Assembly: GCA_022457065.1 (NCBI GenBank)
Contig: JAJGBQ010000005.1
Location: 3,286,001 to 3,350,000 of the forward strand
DNA: 64,000 bases
Direction of reading: 5' to 3'
DNA from: Curvularia sp. ZM96
Taxonomy: Eukaryota; Ascomycota; Dothideomycetes; Pleosporales; Pleosporaceae
The position numbers were made by a program, and so were the translations under genes. Below are positions 47,141-58,745 of the stretch, one piece after another (positions within the stretch are counted from its first letter, which is position 1; the number at the start of each line of letters is the position of its first letter). The notes under the pieces are model-generated. The model made no database searches and was not told where the DNA came from. It was given only the letters and a program-made list of their open reading frames with translations.

Positions 47141-49267
47141 ATGTCTGCAGTACCAGACATCGAAGGCCTTTCGGAATGTATCAGTCGAGCCATACAAGAA
47201 CACCTTGCCAAGTCCAACATCAACGGCACATGGCCGCAACTCGACAGCCTTAATCACCCCGTCCTTCGGATTGAGGCTTTCCTCGAAGAAGCTGGCAATG
47301 AAAATGCAGCAAGAACTCGATCCGAAAGAATAACGTCGGTACGTTGATATTACTGATGATGTCGCAACTTTCCACATGTCATGGCGTATTTTGACAAACT
47401 CGCAGCAAACATTGGACTTGACGGGCATGAGGACACCTGCTCCCACACAGAGTCCAGCCGCTGAGGAACGAGAGTTTGATGATGCAGCCGATGAAACTCG
47501 TTTTCAGGAAATTCCATATCCGTCGCAAGAGGAATCGCAGGAGAGTCGTAGAAAGGGTACTGGTGGTTTAAGAGTATCGCAAAAGCAATCCTCCTTCCAG
47601 GAAGATCTTAGCGAACACCAGCGACAGATGCAGATTGACAGCCGGAGTTTCCCAAAAAGGAAAAAAGTACGTGTGTTTTACCGCAGCCATTGTGCTGCGG
47701 TACCTGCTTATTTGTTGATGGTGTAATCCAGCATTGTCAGGTGACTATTCAGTATTGTTAGCAATACGACCTGCGGATCGAAGCATGCTGACAACTTAAA
47801 AGGTCGCTTCAGATAAGTTTGTCTTTCAGCCATCTACACTAGACAAGCTCATCATCGGAATCTGGGAACAGGTCCATGGTTCGATCAACTTGGACCCGAA
47901 AGCGATATTCGAACAATTTCAAGTCGCGCCGAATGGACCATCAATGGACATAGTTCGACATGTTCAATCAGAACCCACATCCGCCTCGATGACCGTGCTC
48001 AACAGCGCAGCGAACACAGTGTGCGACTCGTTCAGCCAAATGAACATGTTTTGCCGAAAGGTCACACAAGCGAGCCGGGTATGCCGGTCGATTGAGATGA
48101 TTGTGCAGGCCCGATGGACAGAACTGTTTGAAGATCAGGTGACTTACCGCAGTCAAACAAGACCAGAGTTATCCTCGACGAAACACAGAAAGGCTGTTTT
48201 CATGGAAGCATGCCAAGATTTTGCTTGGTCCGAGTAAGTACAAGCTGTCCATTTTGTGCTTAGGACGTATTGAAACCTACGAGGACGGCAGCTTTAACAG
48301 CAACTGCTAACAATGCTACTTTAGGAAGGAATTGCGCAACAAGATGGCAATCTGGCGAGGGTACAAGGAAGTCAAAGATGCAGCTGGTTGGGCAGCACTC
48401 GTATTTGCCGGCATGGGTATCTACCGCTTCTGCAAGTACCGTGTTGGGTTCGACAATGATGCCATGCGGCGTCTCAGAAATCTGCGAAAACGATTAGAGG
48501 TAGCGGCTGATACTCTACATCCCCATTGGCGCGAGCTGTTGTCAATTGTAGGCGAATCCTCAACGCCTCAATACCCAGGTCATCCACATGAATGGGTCGT
48601 TTTCGAAGACGGATCTGATCCGATACCTCTACGCCAGACATATTTGGCTCAAGACCCGTACTTTACTTTCGAACACATCGACGAATCTGTCATTGATGAA
48701 TCGGTTTGGGGATGCGAAGACCCGAGATGGACGCCACAAACAAATATCATCGCAAAACCAGGTGGTGCGTATGTCTGTGCACTGTGTAACGAGCATCAGT
48801 CGGACGATCCAAAGGAAAACTCCTGCTTCTGCTTCCCATTGTTATTCGGCTGTGTGAAACGCAAACCGCCCCCCGTTCAGGTATACCGCACGCCTGATGG
48901 CAAGAACAATGGCCTCGTGGCTCTAACTTCTTTCGATCGTGGTACTGGTATTGGAGAGCTTGTTGGCTTAATCACAAAAGGCATGAGGCATCTCGACGTG
49001 ATGGATAGCTCAACACAATCAACTAGCTATCAAATATGGCAAGGAAGGGTAGGAAATTATACGCGTTTTATTAATCACAGCTGCAAGCCCAATGCGCAAT
49101 GTTCGACATTTACCTGGTTGGATACTCAGAGGGTGGTACTGGTTAGTAAAGGAATCGAGGCTGGTTCAGAAATCACTTTGGACTATGGCGACAAGTACTG
49201 GGCTGGATTGGACAAGGCATGCCTCTGTGGGGAGAGTTGTTGTAGATATAAGAGGGATGGCAAATAA
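47141..49267 (+). CDS. SET-domain protein (putative lysine methyltransferase)
   Basis: SET domains transfer methyl groups from S-adenosylmethionine to lysines of histones or other proteins. Four exons: 47141-47338, 47406-47666, 47803-48233 and 48325-49267, with introns of 67, 136 and 91 bp; 610 residues. The N-terminal half (1-290) is polar and unrecognised, with Gln/Glu/Ser-rich parts and a helical block (LDKLIIGIWEQVHGSINLD). A small Cys cluster (VCALCNEH, CFCFPLLFGC) sits where pre-SET domains lie. The SET core has LVALTSFDRGTGIGELVG, NYTRFINHSCKPNAQ (N547-C550) and SEITLDYGDKYW. A post-SET Cys triplet follows (CLCGESCC). The usual GxG of the first SET motif is replaced by NNG. The target is unknown; resemblance to Clr4/SUV39-type enzymes is only partial. 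The ATG is the first in frame before the conserved N terminus. Confidence 0.85.
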
Positions 49268-49540
49268 TGTATGCAGCGGTCTTACGATCCGACGTCAAAT
49301 TCCCCTTTTACTAGGACTGGAACGGAAAATGCTCTAAAGGGCGGTGAGATGGGCAGAAAATCAGAACTGAGAATAAAAGACAGGAAGGTACTGATGTTAG
49401 ATAGTAAGTATCGAAACACGCTCCCCAAATACTATCTAGATAGCTCCGATACTGCCTTCTACGCGTTAAGCACCTGCATGAGGAGTATCTTTTAGACGGT
49501 AACTTGACATATCCTCTCATTCAACAAATCTATGGGATGT
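49268..49540. other. Short convergent intergenic region
   Basis: Bases between the SET stop and the stop of the surface-protein gene on the other strand. They probably hold two short 3' UTRs; nothing else is seen. Confidence 0.5.
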
Positions 49541-50646
49541 TCAAGGGAGCTGCGCTATATGCGCGTCATGAGCATGAACCGCCTGTAAGGGCGGTGAATA
49601 AGGTGGTTGGTACGAGGATGTTGGACTCGACGGGCTCATTTTTTGTTTTGAATATTCATCTTGGTTTGTGATAGGAACCTGCATAGAAGCTGAGTTATCT
49701 TGGCCAGTCGTGGTCTCGGGATGGTTGTACTGTACAGACCCAGAAGGGGCTGTCCTCTTCCAACGCCTTAGAAAGAATATGCCAAACACGATGAAGGCCA
49801 GAGTCGCAATACCACCGATGACCCCTCCTACTATGGTACTGACCGGAGTGGGATGCTTGGAGTCTGGTACTGGTGTTGATACAGGTGGTTTAAGTGGAGG
49901 AGAGGATGTGGAAGAGATGGGAATGGAAGAATCGCTGGTCGGAGATATGGTTGAAGGCTCGAGTGAGTTCGAAGCTGTGACAATGGCATCACGCCATAGA
50001 GCCGTTATGCCGTATGTTGAAGTACAAAAGTAATAGGTGTACGTGAAACTAATCGTATCCCATATATTTAGCCATGTCATGCATTCGGTGTAGACACCCT
50101 CCGTACTATATTCAATTAGCAAGCTACCAAATGAAGCATGTGAATTGTGGTATAGTGGAAGCGGACGATAGGACTTTCGTACCAGGTCAGTATAGAGGCA
50201 CTCTCGAATGTATTTGAGGCAAAGATTGAAGGCACACACTCGGTATATATAGTGGCGCAGTCCGCTTCATTGCTACAGCAACCAAACCATGAGTATTCCT
50301 CGTTGAAGATGCAGGCCGAGTTTGAAGTGCAAGTCACAGAAGAATCTGAATCACGTCAGGCATGTTTAACGAAGACGAGAAGACAGGCATGTGTGCACCC
50401 TGCCACGGCTGACTTACACGGTTCAGCACTCCAAAACCCACACGTCTCGCTGCCACGTGAAACATCATCTTGACGTTCGAAAAGACTGGTTGGGTTGCGC
50501 TTTTTTGGGGCTGGTGTTGGTGCCGGGCTTATGCCTTTCATAGCCATCTCCTCATGATTAAGGAAGTGGAATTGTGTCGGAGCCGGACCTGATGATATAG
50601 CAAAAGCTACATAGAACAAAGCTGCAACGAAGAATGGGCGATACAT
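49541..50646 (-). CDS. Cysteine-rich single-pass surface protein with Ser/Thr/Pro stalk
   Basis: Type I membrane protein of a fungal family with unknown role, plausibly a wall-linked sensor or adhesin. Three exons: 50646-50418, 50345-50183 and 50105-49541, with introns of 72 and 77 bp; 318 residues. A signal peptide (MYRPFFVAALFYVAFAISSG) is followed by a propeptide-like KKRNP segment. The Cys-rich ectodomain has ETCGFWS, VTCTSNSACIFN, SWFGCCSNEADC, YTECVPS and the later LTCTEGVYTECMTW with YYFCTST. This C-x-CC spacing recurs in many fungal surface proteins. A Ser/Thr/Pro stalk (about 176-220) leads to a membrane helix at 222-243 (GGVIGGIATLAFIVFGIFFL), an RRWKR stop-transfer patch and a Ser/Pro-rich cytosolic tail. 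An ATG 12 codons upstream (50682) is an alternative start, but the signal peptide fits better from 50646. Confidence 0.82.
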
Positions 50647-51849
50647 GTTCAAGAGAAGATGGAATGCATGTGTGGTGTGCATGGCTTGGGGCGGGGAGCA
50701 GCATTATCATAAACTTTCTGCAGTGGCTGAATTTTACAATTACGAGACGACCAGCTGAGTCGAGAGCTGAATTAGAGTTGACATAAGATTGTTTCTCAGC
50801 CAACCCAACACTCGCGTTCAGAGCGCCAGATTCTTGGCATCTTGTTCTGTTTGGCAGTGTATGAATCGGTCCCCTAAACACTTGCGCGGAGTCTGTATAG
50901 CTGTGAAGGGGGATATTGGAAGACGTTCTTTTCAACGCGCATATTACTCGAAATGTTCAAATATGCCGATGATTCCAAACGTACGCTATGCACTTACAGC
51001 CGAAATCAGAGCATTATAGTATAGACATAGAGCCAGACAAGTCTTTAGTACGCCTCTCAGCGCCACTATTGCTTTTGTTGTGTTCAGCTTATAGCTAATA
51101 TCAAAATCTGGGCTAATGTCTCAAGAGTGGGCCTTGCTTTTCCTTGCGAGGCACGAGGCTGAGTTGCTAGCGAGATGGCCTCGCAGCCAGTTCCGTAATA
51201 CACTCGCTACGGCTGAAATCTATAAACTTTCCAAACACACCCGGCAAACTAAGCAAGCTTGCACATATTTGCGATGGTCCTTGAAGCTACTGCCACGGTC
51301 ACAACTATTGTCCGACTAGAATGCTGTGTACCTCTAATCTAGACGCCAAACAAGAATATGAGCGCATTTCTCCTTCCCGAAATGTACGTGAATGCATCAA
51401 ATGGTCTCGCAATCATTTGAAGCGCAATCATTTCCCTACCTTTCGTTTGCGTGCAAATGAGGTCAAGTTCCTGTCGCGATCACTCAACTATCTTCAATCC
51501 AACAATATTTCCAAAACACATTTTTCTTAATCCACAAAGTCGAGATGGAAGAATTATGTCGATACCAGCGCTCGTAGGAGATGCTCAACAGATGTAAAAG
51601 GGGCGAGCTAGAAAGAGAGCGGAGAAGTTACGCAGAAGTTTGGAAGTCTTGATAATATCACAGGTGATTGATTGTGCGCAGTTGTGTTGCTTGAGTGTTG
51701 GTTGCTGGTTTCCTGCCATTTCGAGGATCAACCCGAATTAGACATCAGTGGCGTTATCGATAACAGTAGCGCAGGACATCCCTGCATAAAATTTCGGAAC
51801 CATCCAACTCCAACATTGGTTGTCGAGAACAACCAACAATCACAACACC
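50647..51849. other. Intergenic stretch upstream of DBP8
   Basis: 1.2 kb between divergent start codons with both promoters. No gene, RNA or repeat can be supported. The leader just before 51850 (CAACAATCACAACACC) is a typical A/C-rich fungal start context. Confidence 0.5.
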
Positions 51850-53483
51850 ATGAGTAGCGACTACAGCGATTCCGGAGCATCCGACCAGGAGATATTGGAA
51901 GCCCAGTCTGGGGCAAGGAAAAGGAGGAGACTCTTGCCGATTGATGGCGACGAAAGTTCTGCTTCAGAGTCTGAAGCTCCACCCGCCCCAAAGCCACTCC
52001 AAGTAGCTCCTTCGACAATCTCGCGCATCAAAGCAAAGAACAGTGGTGCGCAAAGTAATGAAAAACCATCCGAGGCTACCAAGACCCCCGTGGTCAACCA
52101 AAAGCTCAGCTTTGCGTCACTCAATGTGGCACCATGGCTCGTTGCCTCGCTCGCCAGCATGGAGATCAAGCGACCAACCGGTATTCAGGCATCCTGTATC
52201 CCCGAGATCTTGAAGGGAAAGGACTGTATAGGAGGCTCGAGAACAGGTACGGGTAAGACTATAGCGTTTTCGGTACCCATCTTGCAAAAGTGGGCAGAGG
52301 ATCCAAGTGGTATCTTTGCAGTCATTATCACGTGAGTAGCGCCTTTCATGTTGCGAATGCAGCATGAACGTTGTTATGTAGATCAACGGCAACAACATGC
52401 TAATAGCAATTTAGACCTACACGCGAACTGGCAATCCAGATCTATGAGCAAGTCAAGGCCATTTCAGCTCCTCAGTCTATGAAACCTATCCTCATTACCG
52501 GAGGCTCAGACCAACGCGCCCAGGCTATTGAGCTTGCTTCGCGCCCCCATGTCGTGATCGCAACACCAGGCCGGCTAGCAGAGCACATCCGAATATCGGG
52601 TGAAGACACCATCTGCGGTCTGCGCCGCGTACGATTCGTCGTCTTTGACGAAGCCGACCGTCTTCTCACACCAGGAAAAGGCTCTATGCTGCCCGATCTT
52701 GAGACGTGCTTGTCTGTGCTCCCGCCCAAGGAAACCCGACAAACGCTCTTGTTCACTGCGACAGTAACACCAGAGGTACTAGCTCTGAAAGACCAGCCGC
52801 GTGCACCGGGTCGTCTGCCAATTTTCGTCTCGGAAGTAGACACCGAGGATCTAGCGATCCCTCCGCGCCTTCACCAACAGTACCTCCAAACACCCGTCAC
52901 ACACAAAGAGTGCTACCTCCATGTACTCCTCAACACACCTATCAACAGCCAGAAAAGTGTCATCATTTTCTGTAACCGGACTAAAACAGCTACTTTGCTT
53001 GAATACATGCTGCGTCTCCTCGACCACCGTGTGACCGCCCTGCACTCGGGTCTCAAGCAGTCTGATCGCGTAAACAACCTAGCGCGTTTCCGTGCGCAAG
53101 CAGCTCGCATCCTTGTAGCCACCGACGTTGCGGCCCGTGGTCTTGATATCCCAGAGGTGGCGCTTGTGATCAACTTTGACGTCCCACGTGACCCGGACGA
53201 CTACATTCACCGTGTTGGTCGTACAGCGCGTGCGGGTCGTGTAGGTACAGCCATCACTCTGATTGGACAGAGAGATGTAGAGCTTGTGCTGGCGATTGAA
53301 GCACGGGTGGGCAAGAAGATGGAAGAGTTTGAAGAGGAGGGCGTCAGTGTCGAGGGCAGAGTTGTCAGGGATGCACTTAAGCCCGTCACGGAGAAGAAGA
53401 GAGAGGCGATGCTGAGTATTGAGGAGGGTAGGGATGTCCTAGGAAAGAGAAAGGTGGGTATGCAGAAGAGGAGGTCTGAGTGA
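51850..53483 (+). CDS. DBP8: DEAD-box RNA helicase Dbp8 (ribosome biogenesis)
   Basis: Dbp8 is an ATP-dependent nucleolar RNA helicase needed for 18S rRNA maturation and 40S assembly, stimulated by Esf2 in yeast. Two exons: 51850-52331 and 52415-53483, with an 83-bp intron; 516 residues. The acidic Ser-rich N terminus (to about 90) is typical of nucleolar helicases. Motifs in order: Q motif (IKRPTGIQASCIPEI), Walker A SRTGTGKT, PTRELAIQ, GG, TPGRLAEH, DEAD, FTATVTP in place of SAT (as in Dbp8-type helicases), IIFCNRTKTA, LHSGLKQSDR, ILVATDVAARGLD and HRVGRTARAGR. The C terminus is basic (KRKVGMQKRRSE). An upstream TTG-initiated extension is not needed; ATG 51850 has the best context. Confidence 0.94.
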
Positions 53484-53666
53484 TGGAGTCGGCAAGTTTC
53501 TCGTCTTTCTCCTTGCATTCAATTACTCTTTTTTATATTGGCTAGGGTGTATATACACAAGGGAAATAAAAGCAGATTGAACAAAACATTCGACTATCCT
53601 TTTGTTACAATTTCAAACAGTGAACCCTCTCAACACTTAGTGCTTCAAATTCATCCATCCATCCAA
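53484..53666. other. Compact convergent region between DBP8 and the FMN-binding gene
   Basis: Only 183 bases separate the two stop codons, so the 3' UTRs are short or overlap. No terminator-like hairpin is obvious. Confidence 0.45.
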
Positions 53667-54633
53667 TCACTTCTCCGCGGCCTCAAACGCCTCCTGCTTA
53701 ACCTTACTATTCTCACTCACCCTCCAGCTCTCGATATACTCCTCCACCTCTTCACATCCATTCTCCTTCCCCGGCACCGGCTCGCCCCAAGTGCCCCAAT
53801 ACGGCACGACCCCCGTCCACGTCTTCTTCACCAGCTCCTTATTCTTTAAATCTGCACGATCTTCACTCGGACCTCCCGCCCTAATCTTCGCCGATGCCTG
53901 TATATCCATCCTCCGTTAGTTCAACCGCGCCACTTCACACAAGGAAAACCCATCTCAAAAACAGGGGAAGGGAAGAAAAAAGAGAGAGAGAGAGACAAGA
54001 ACTTACCGAACTAATCCTCACCCTCAACACACTCGTACTCTTGACCTCCGCCTGCGTAGGCGGAACCCTACTCCCCTCCCACCTCCCCGGCAACATATTC
54101 TCTGTAATCTTTTGCATCGCCCACATGGCCTCGTCTTCATCCTCAACCACACTTGCATAGCCATACACGACCGCGGACCGGTAATTACACGAATTATGGA
54201 ACGGGGTGAGACTTAGGACTAGGCCGTCTAGAAAAGAGGCGGCGATGGTGATAGGGAGACCAGGGTCCGAAGGGGAGGCTTGCTTGAAGAGCCGGCCAGA
54301 GACGTAGCCGTGGATGTAGACGTCGCGGTCGGGGCTGGTGGGCGAAGAGAAGTTGCCGGTGCAGCCGAGCATGGGGAGGACGACAGGGAAGGGGTGCGAG
54401 GGGTCGGTGAAGGACACGTGCAGGATGGGGCAGCGGTCGAGGAGCGTGTGAATGGTGGTGTAGTCGTATTGGCCTGGGGTGCGTATGTTAGTTCTGGGGA
54501 AAAAGGGGGAAGGAAAAAAGTGACTGAGTGTGTGGGAAAGAGAGAGAAATATCATACCTCTGTTTGGTAAACGACCGAGTTTGTTCACTGCGGTTTTTGG
54601 GTATTCTGGTGTTGAAGAAGTAGAAGAAGCCAT
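53667..54633 (-). CDS. FMN-binding split-barrel protein (pyridoxamine 5'-phosphate oxidase-related)
   Basis: Members of this superfamily bind FMN (or F420/heme in relatives) in a split beta-barrel; the fungal type here is generally annotated as flavin-nucleotide-binding and has no fixed substrate. Three exons: 54633-54558, 54473-54007 and 53897-53667, with introns of 84 and 109 bp; 257 residues. Conserved segments: YPKTAVNKLGRLPNRGQYDY, TLLDRCPILHVSFTDP, FPVVLPMLGCTG, VYIHGYVSGRLFK, FLDGLVLSLTPFHNSCNYRS (barrel strand and flavin-contact Ser/Cys-Asn-Tyr-Arg), and SAVVYGYASVVEDEDEAMWA. The C-terminal part has PSEDRADLKNKELV and VVPYWGTWGEPVPG. Intron 2 begins with a (CT)7 tract next to its donor. 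The start is the first ATG of the frame. Confidence 0.9.
53981..53994. repeat. (AG)7 dinucleotide run inside an intron
   Basis: A perfect 14-base AG run in the second intron of the FMN-binding gene, adjacent to the donor site on the minus strand. Common slippage-type microsatellite. Confidence 0.7.
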
Positions 54634-55374
54634 GTTTGTTTCCTATGATTCCCCCGTCTTTTCTCTCTCCTGTTTTGGATAATTCCCTTGTGCTGCTTTC
54701 CCTGATGGGTTCCACGGTAAATCAATCAAGATGCTAGCTAATCTTGCAAAAAAGACAAAGAAAGTAATCTCTTCTGCTTTTTCTTTGCTCTGAGATATTT
54801 GGTTCAAGCCAAACTGTATTTATGTACGTTCCATAACGTCTGACTCCAACTACCTACTAGAAAAGCGGGGGGCCTGAGTTACCATTTGCCTCTCGCCTAT
54901 TGGCCATACCCACACGGGAACTAATGTCGTATCGCGTATACAGCGTGTATGTATGACTAGCAACGCGCAAGCTCCGCGCTGGGTAGTGATGGGTAATCAT
55001 GGCTACACAAGGAATTGGCATGTTCAACATCAGTTTTGGCTGTAGGATTAATGAACCAAGAAATTAGTGTGATAGAAAATTGTCGTGATATGTATATTCC
55101 AAATAACGTTTGCTCCAGTTTCCGTTCATGATTCTATCCAATCCACCAGGAAAAATATTAAGGAAGAACACGCCCCAATAAGCTTCGATTGGCAATGCCA
55201 TGACACCGAATTCCCAGACGTTGAGATTGCCCAAACACTCCAAAGTACTCCCAAACACCCAAAGTAATGCATAATACATTCGTCGCGCCCATCGTTTTGA
55301 AACGTGCTCTCTTCCACGTCAAAACGCAAACTCTCCTCCCTCCTCGCCCTATGATTCATGTTCTCAGATCCTCG
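54634..55374. other. Intergenic stretch between FMN-binding and Vid24-family genes
   Basis: 741 bases with the FMN-binding promoter on the left and the 3' flank of the Vid24-family gene on the right. AT-rich, with no coding region or RNA gene seen. Confidence 0.5.
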
Positions 55375-57265
55375 CTACCTGAAGCCCCATGCGCTTCGCA
55401 GCCCACCCCTTACACTCTCCAGCTTCAGGCACTGGTACGGACTGCTCTGCGGATCATAATATAATCCTTCTAGCTTCCCGCTTGTCCGATTCAGAGCAAC
55501 GTAGTAGAATCCACTTATAGTAAGGCCGCAACCCGAGTCGTCAAATGTGGCATGTTCGGCGTCATTGGCGGAAGACGAGTTGAAGTGGGGCTGGGGTGTG
55601 ATCTCGACTTCGGCGCGACCGGTTCGCGCATTGCGTACGATACGGTAGGGTGAGGGTTGGATTTGAGACATGTGGACGGAAGTGGAGGAAGAGACGGTGG
55701 ACCAAGAATTGGATGCTGGACCATCAGAATAGAATGGCGCTGTTGTAGTCGACGGCGGTGGCTGCAGGGGATCAGATGTGCTACGGTTAAGGCTCTTGAC
55801 AAAGCAGCGTTCTTTCCAACGCATCAGGATCCATTCTTGGCTCAAGACTTCAGTGAACCATTTCTTGCTCGTCAAAGCCCTGATGACTTCTTCATCGCTC
55901 ATCTTCTGAAAAGGCGGTAGCTTTCGCCAGTATGTCGCGTCGTTCGCGGCGCTGGATTTGAAGGATTCGGTGAGGAGAGTGTGATTGTTGAAGTCAAGTA
56001 TCTCGCCTTCTAAGTATGTGGTGATGGAGGATGTGCGCGTCACTGGCGGCGCACTACTGTTGGTGGGGAGGATAGAATGCGAGTGTGGGTGGGAAGGCAC
56101 GTTGTATGCTTCCATGGTTGCGGAGAGGGACATGCTGTCCCAGTCGACGTCGTGGATAGTGACCTTGACGGGCCATTGATCTTGCTGGGGGTTTGTTTCG
56201 GAAGATTGGGAGGCACGGGTCGTAGACGCTTCGGTAGGCGTCCATATCCATGGCCGGATTGGAGGAGGAAGTCCAGAATGCCTCGACGTGACGGAGACGC
56301 TGGCCGGTACAGTCGTCGCATGCTGGCACCCTGAGAGCACAGCACCGGAGACCAACCAGGATGTTTCCGTCGGTCGAGGTATTGTATAGGTATCGGCGAT
56401 GAAGTCGGCATGCTGTAAACAGAAGTAGTCCTTGCTCAGAAACCCCGCGTCTCGAGCATACTCCAGACTCTCGTCCACGTTGCTTGAGTGGCGTATCCGC
56501 GACAGGTACTTGACCGTCTGCTCCAGCATGGGCGAGGCCCGGGCGTCAGACATTCGTTGCATTGAGGCGTGGCGGGCGGTAGCCTCGCGATGGCGCTCGA
56601 CCGAATCACTGTGCAGGCTGGCTCTGGCGGCGAGCATCTCCCTAAGGGTGCGGTGCGAGGCATGACGTGATGGCGCCTCGCTGGACGCGGCTTCCCTGGT
56701 GCGGGCAGAGAAGCGTGGATGTCTCCGCACGCCGGCCGACTGCAGGATGGCCGTGGATCTCAAGGAACTCTCGGTGGCGGCGGGAGGATCGTTCGCAGGC
56801 GACCAGTCGTAGAGGCTGTTCTGGCTGGGCACGCGGTCGCCATAGTTGTTGTCGCTCAACCGGCTGAGGCGACTCATCACTCGCCGCAGCCTGTCCCGCT
56901 GCTCCAGCTCGTCTCGCTGCCTCTCGAGCAGGCGCAGACGCTCGCGGGATCGTTCGAGTCGCACCTGGTCGTGCTCGTGGGCGACGCGCAGGTAGTGTAG
57001 GTGGGCGCGTTCCAGGTCGTCGTAGTCGTCGTTGTTGACGTCGTCGGCAATGCCTTCCTCCTCGCCTTCTTCGGGCTGGGTGCTCAGTGTCGCGGCTAGG
57101 TTGAGGACGTCGTCGTTGACGGGGCTTGAGAGTTCGCGCAGGGCCGAGATGAAGGTGGGCTCAGAATCCTAGATGATGCGGCTCCGTCAGTCATCCGTGG
57201 TCGTGTCATGTCTGCCATGTCGCGGCACACGGACATGCTCTTACAGGCGAATTGGCGGGCGGCAT
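55375..57265 (-). CDS. Vid24/Gid4-family protein (GID ubiquitin ligase receptor type)
   Basis: Gid4 (Vid24) and related Gid10 are substrate receptors of the GID/CTLH E3 ligase, binding N-terminal proline-type degrons of gluconeogenic enzymes. Two exons: 57265-57245 (seven codons, MPPANSP) and 57168-55375, with a 76-bp intron; 604 residues. The Vid24 beta-barrel domain spans about 306-597: GLPPPIRPWIW, VKVTIHDVDWDSMSLSATME, ITTYLEGEILDFNNHTLLT, DATYWRKLPPFQKMSDEEV, WILMRWKERCFVK, and LTISGFYYVALNRTSGKLEG. The N-terminal 300 residues hold an acidic stretch, a charged coiled-coil (LERSRERLRLLERQRDELEQ) and Ser/Arg-rich sequence. Yeast Gid4 is about 360 residues, so this is the long filamentous-fungal form. 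A Ser/Thr-rich insert interrupts the barrel after CFVKSLNR. The tiny first exon is inferred from a clean splice pair. Confidence 0.88.
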
Positions 57266-58745
57266 TGTCACGAAGCGGCGGCCGCAGCGGGCATGGCGGG
57301 ACGGGGCAGTGGAATGCGCGGATGCTGGATGGGCTGTCGCATGTACGCCAGACACGACGTTTCGACACTCAAAGGGCGCGCGGTCTCGGCGGAACCGATG
57401 CAACCCAGGATAAGACCACGACCGCCAGACAGGCTACGGTGACGGGTTGCAAAAACAAATGTAGCCTTGCCCTCGGCGTCATCACAGACCGGACACCACA
57501 ATGGCCCGACTATCCCGCCATAACCCAGCCGCCGGTCCAGAGGCAAGAATGCGGCACAGCTGCTCTGCATCCTCGCTTGTACCCCATACAATGGCCTGGA
57601 GCCGTTGACCCGGTACAATGGTCGTGTCATGGCATGATCGACAGTCGTTGCTTTAACCTCACTGCACTTATTACATAGCATAGGGGAACTTTGTATCTGA
57701 AGAATTGTTTTTTTTGTATTGACTTTGAGGGTTCGTTTTTTTGTAAATTAAGTAAAGAAGGCTAACAAGAAGCTTGCTTCTGTCCAGCATCCAATTTGCA
57801 CCCGCCCAGATCAACCAGGCAGCGTGCTTCTCTCAAGACTGGCTTGGAGTGTAGGAGATGAACCCCACAAGTCTCTGTGCATCCAGTATCCCAAATCGGT
57901 CGAGGTCAGCAAAAGCGCAAAGGGTACATGAGGGAGTGTTTGCTCCGCAAGCAGAGGACCACTTCCCCAGAGTCAGCGACGCCACGGGCGTGCTGCTGTC
58001 TCGACCCCGCGCAACTGCTTCCCCCCTTCCGACCCAGTCCTCTTTCTGCGACCAGAGACGAGCTATTACAGCGGCATCACAGATGCTTGTATAACTTTTG
58101 TCGCCGCCTCTCGGCTTGTCCAGCTGACACTCAATGCCAGTCCAAGTAGGCCGATTCGTGAACGTTGGTCGCGTCAATTCGTAAGAGTCATGGCATGCCA
58201 TTGGCTCAACGAAGAGATGGCGCAGCCCGTCCAGGAGGAAAACGACATTAAAAACAAGAAAACCAAAAAACAATGCGAGAGTGCCTGACCTCGTGAGCCG
58301 TGAGGCTGTGTTTACCGTCTTCCGTTGAAATGCCCGACATGCATACCTCCCAGAGATGCTGTATTCAGTAAAGAAAAGACCTGGTCCGGCCGTGTTGTGC
58401 AATGAATGAACAAAGAAAAAAAAAAGGACAAAAATCGCTCGCTCAAAAAAGGGAAACACAAGCCAAAGAGCAGGTATCAAAGGAACATGTACGAGAAGAG
58501 AGGAGAAAATGACGCTCGCTAAAAAATCGATGATAAACGCCGTCCCATGCTGGTTTGTTGATGATGATGTCTGCTTGTTCAGACACCATGTCGTGAATAT
58601 CGCATTCGTCTCGTGTCGGGCATTGCAAGGTTGGTGCACTGGCAACCTGTGCATGAGGGGATAAAACTGGGGGACTGGCCAAGTCCGCGGTTCCCGCCAT
58701 CGACAGAGATCAGATGAATGTACCACAGCATCAGCGCCATGCCAC
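57266..58745. other. Intergenic stretch upstream of the Vid24-family gene
   Basis: 1.5 kb holding the Vid24-family promoter and the 3' flank of the next minus-strand gene. The 517-codon minus-strand frame that begins inside the neighbouring gene and runs to 57833 is in a different frame from that gene and is rich in chance Arg/His/Ser; it is not treated as coding. Confidence 0.5.
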
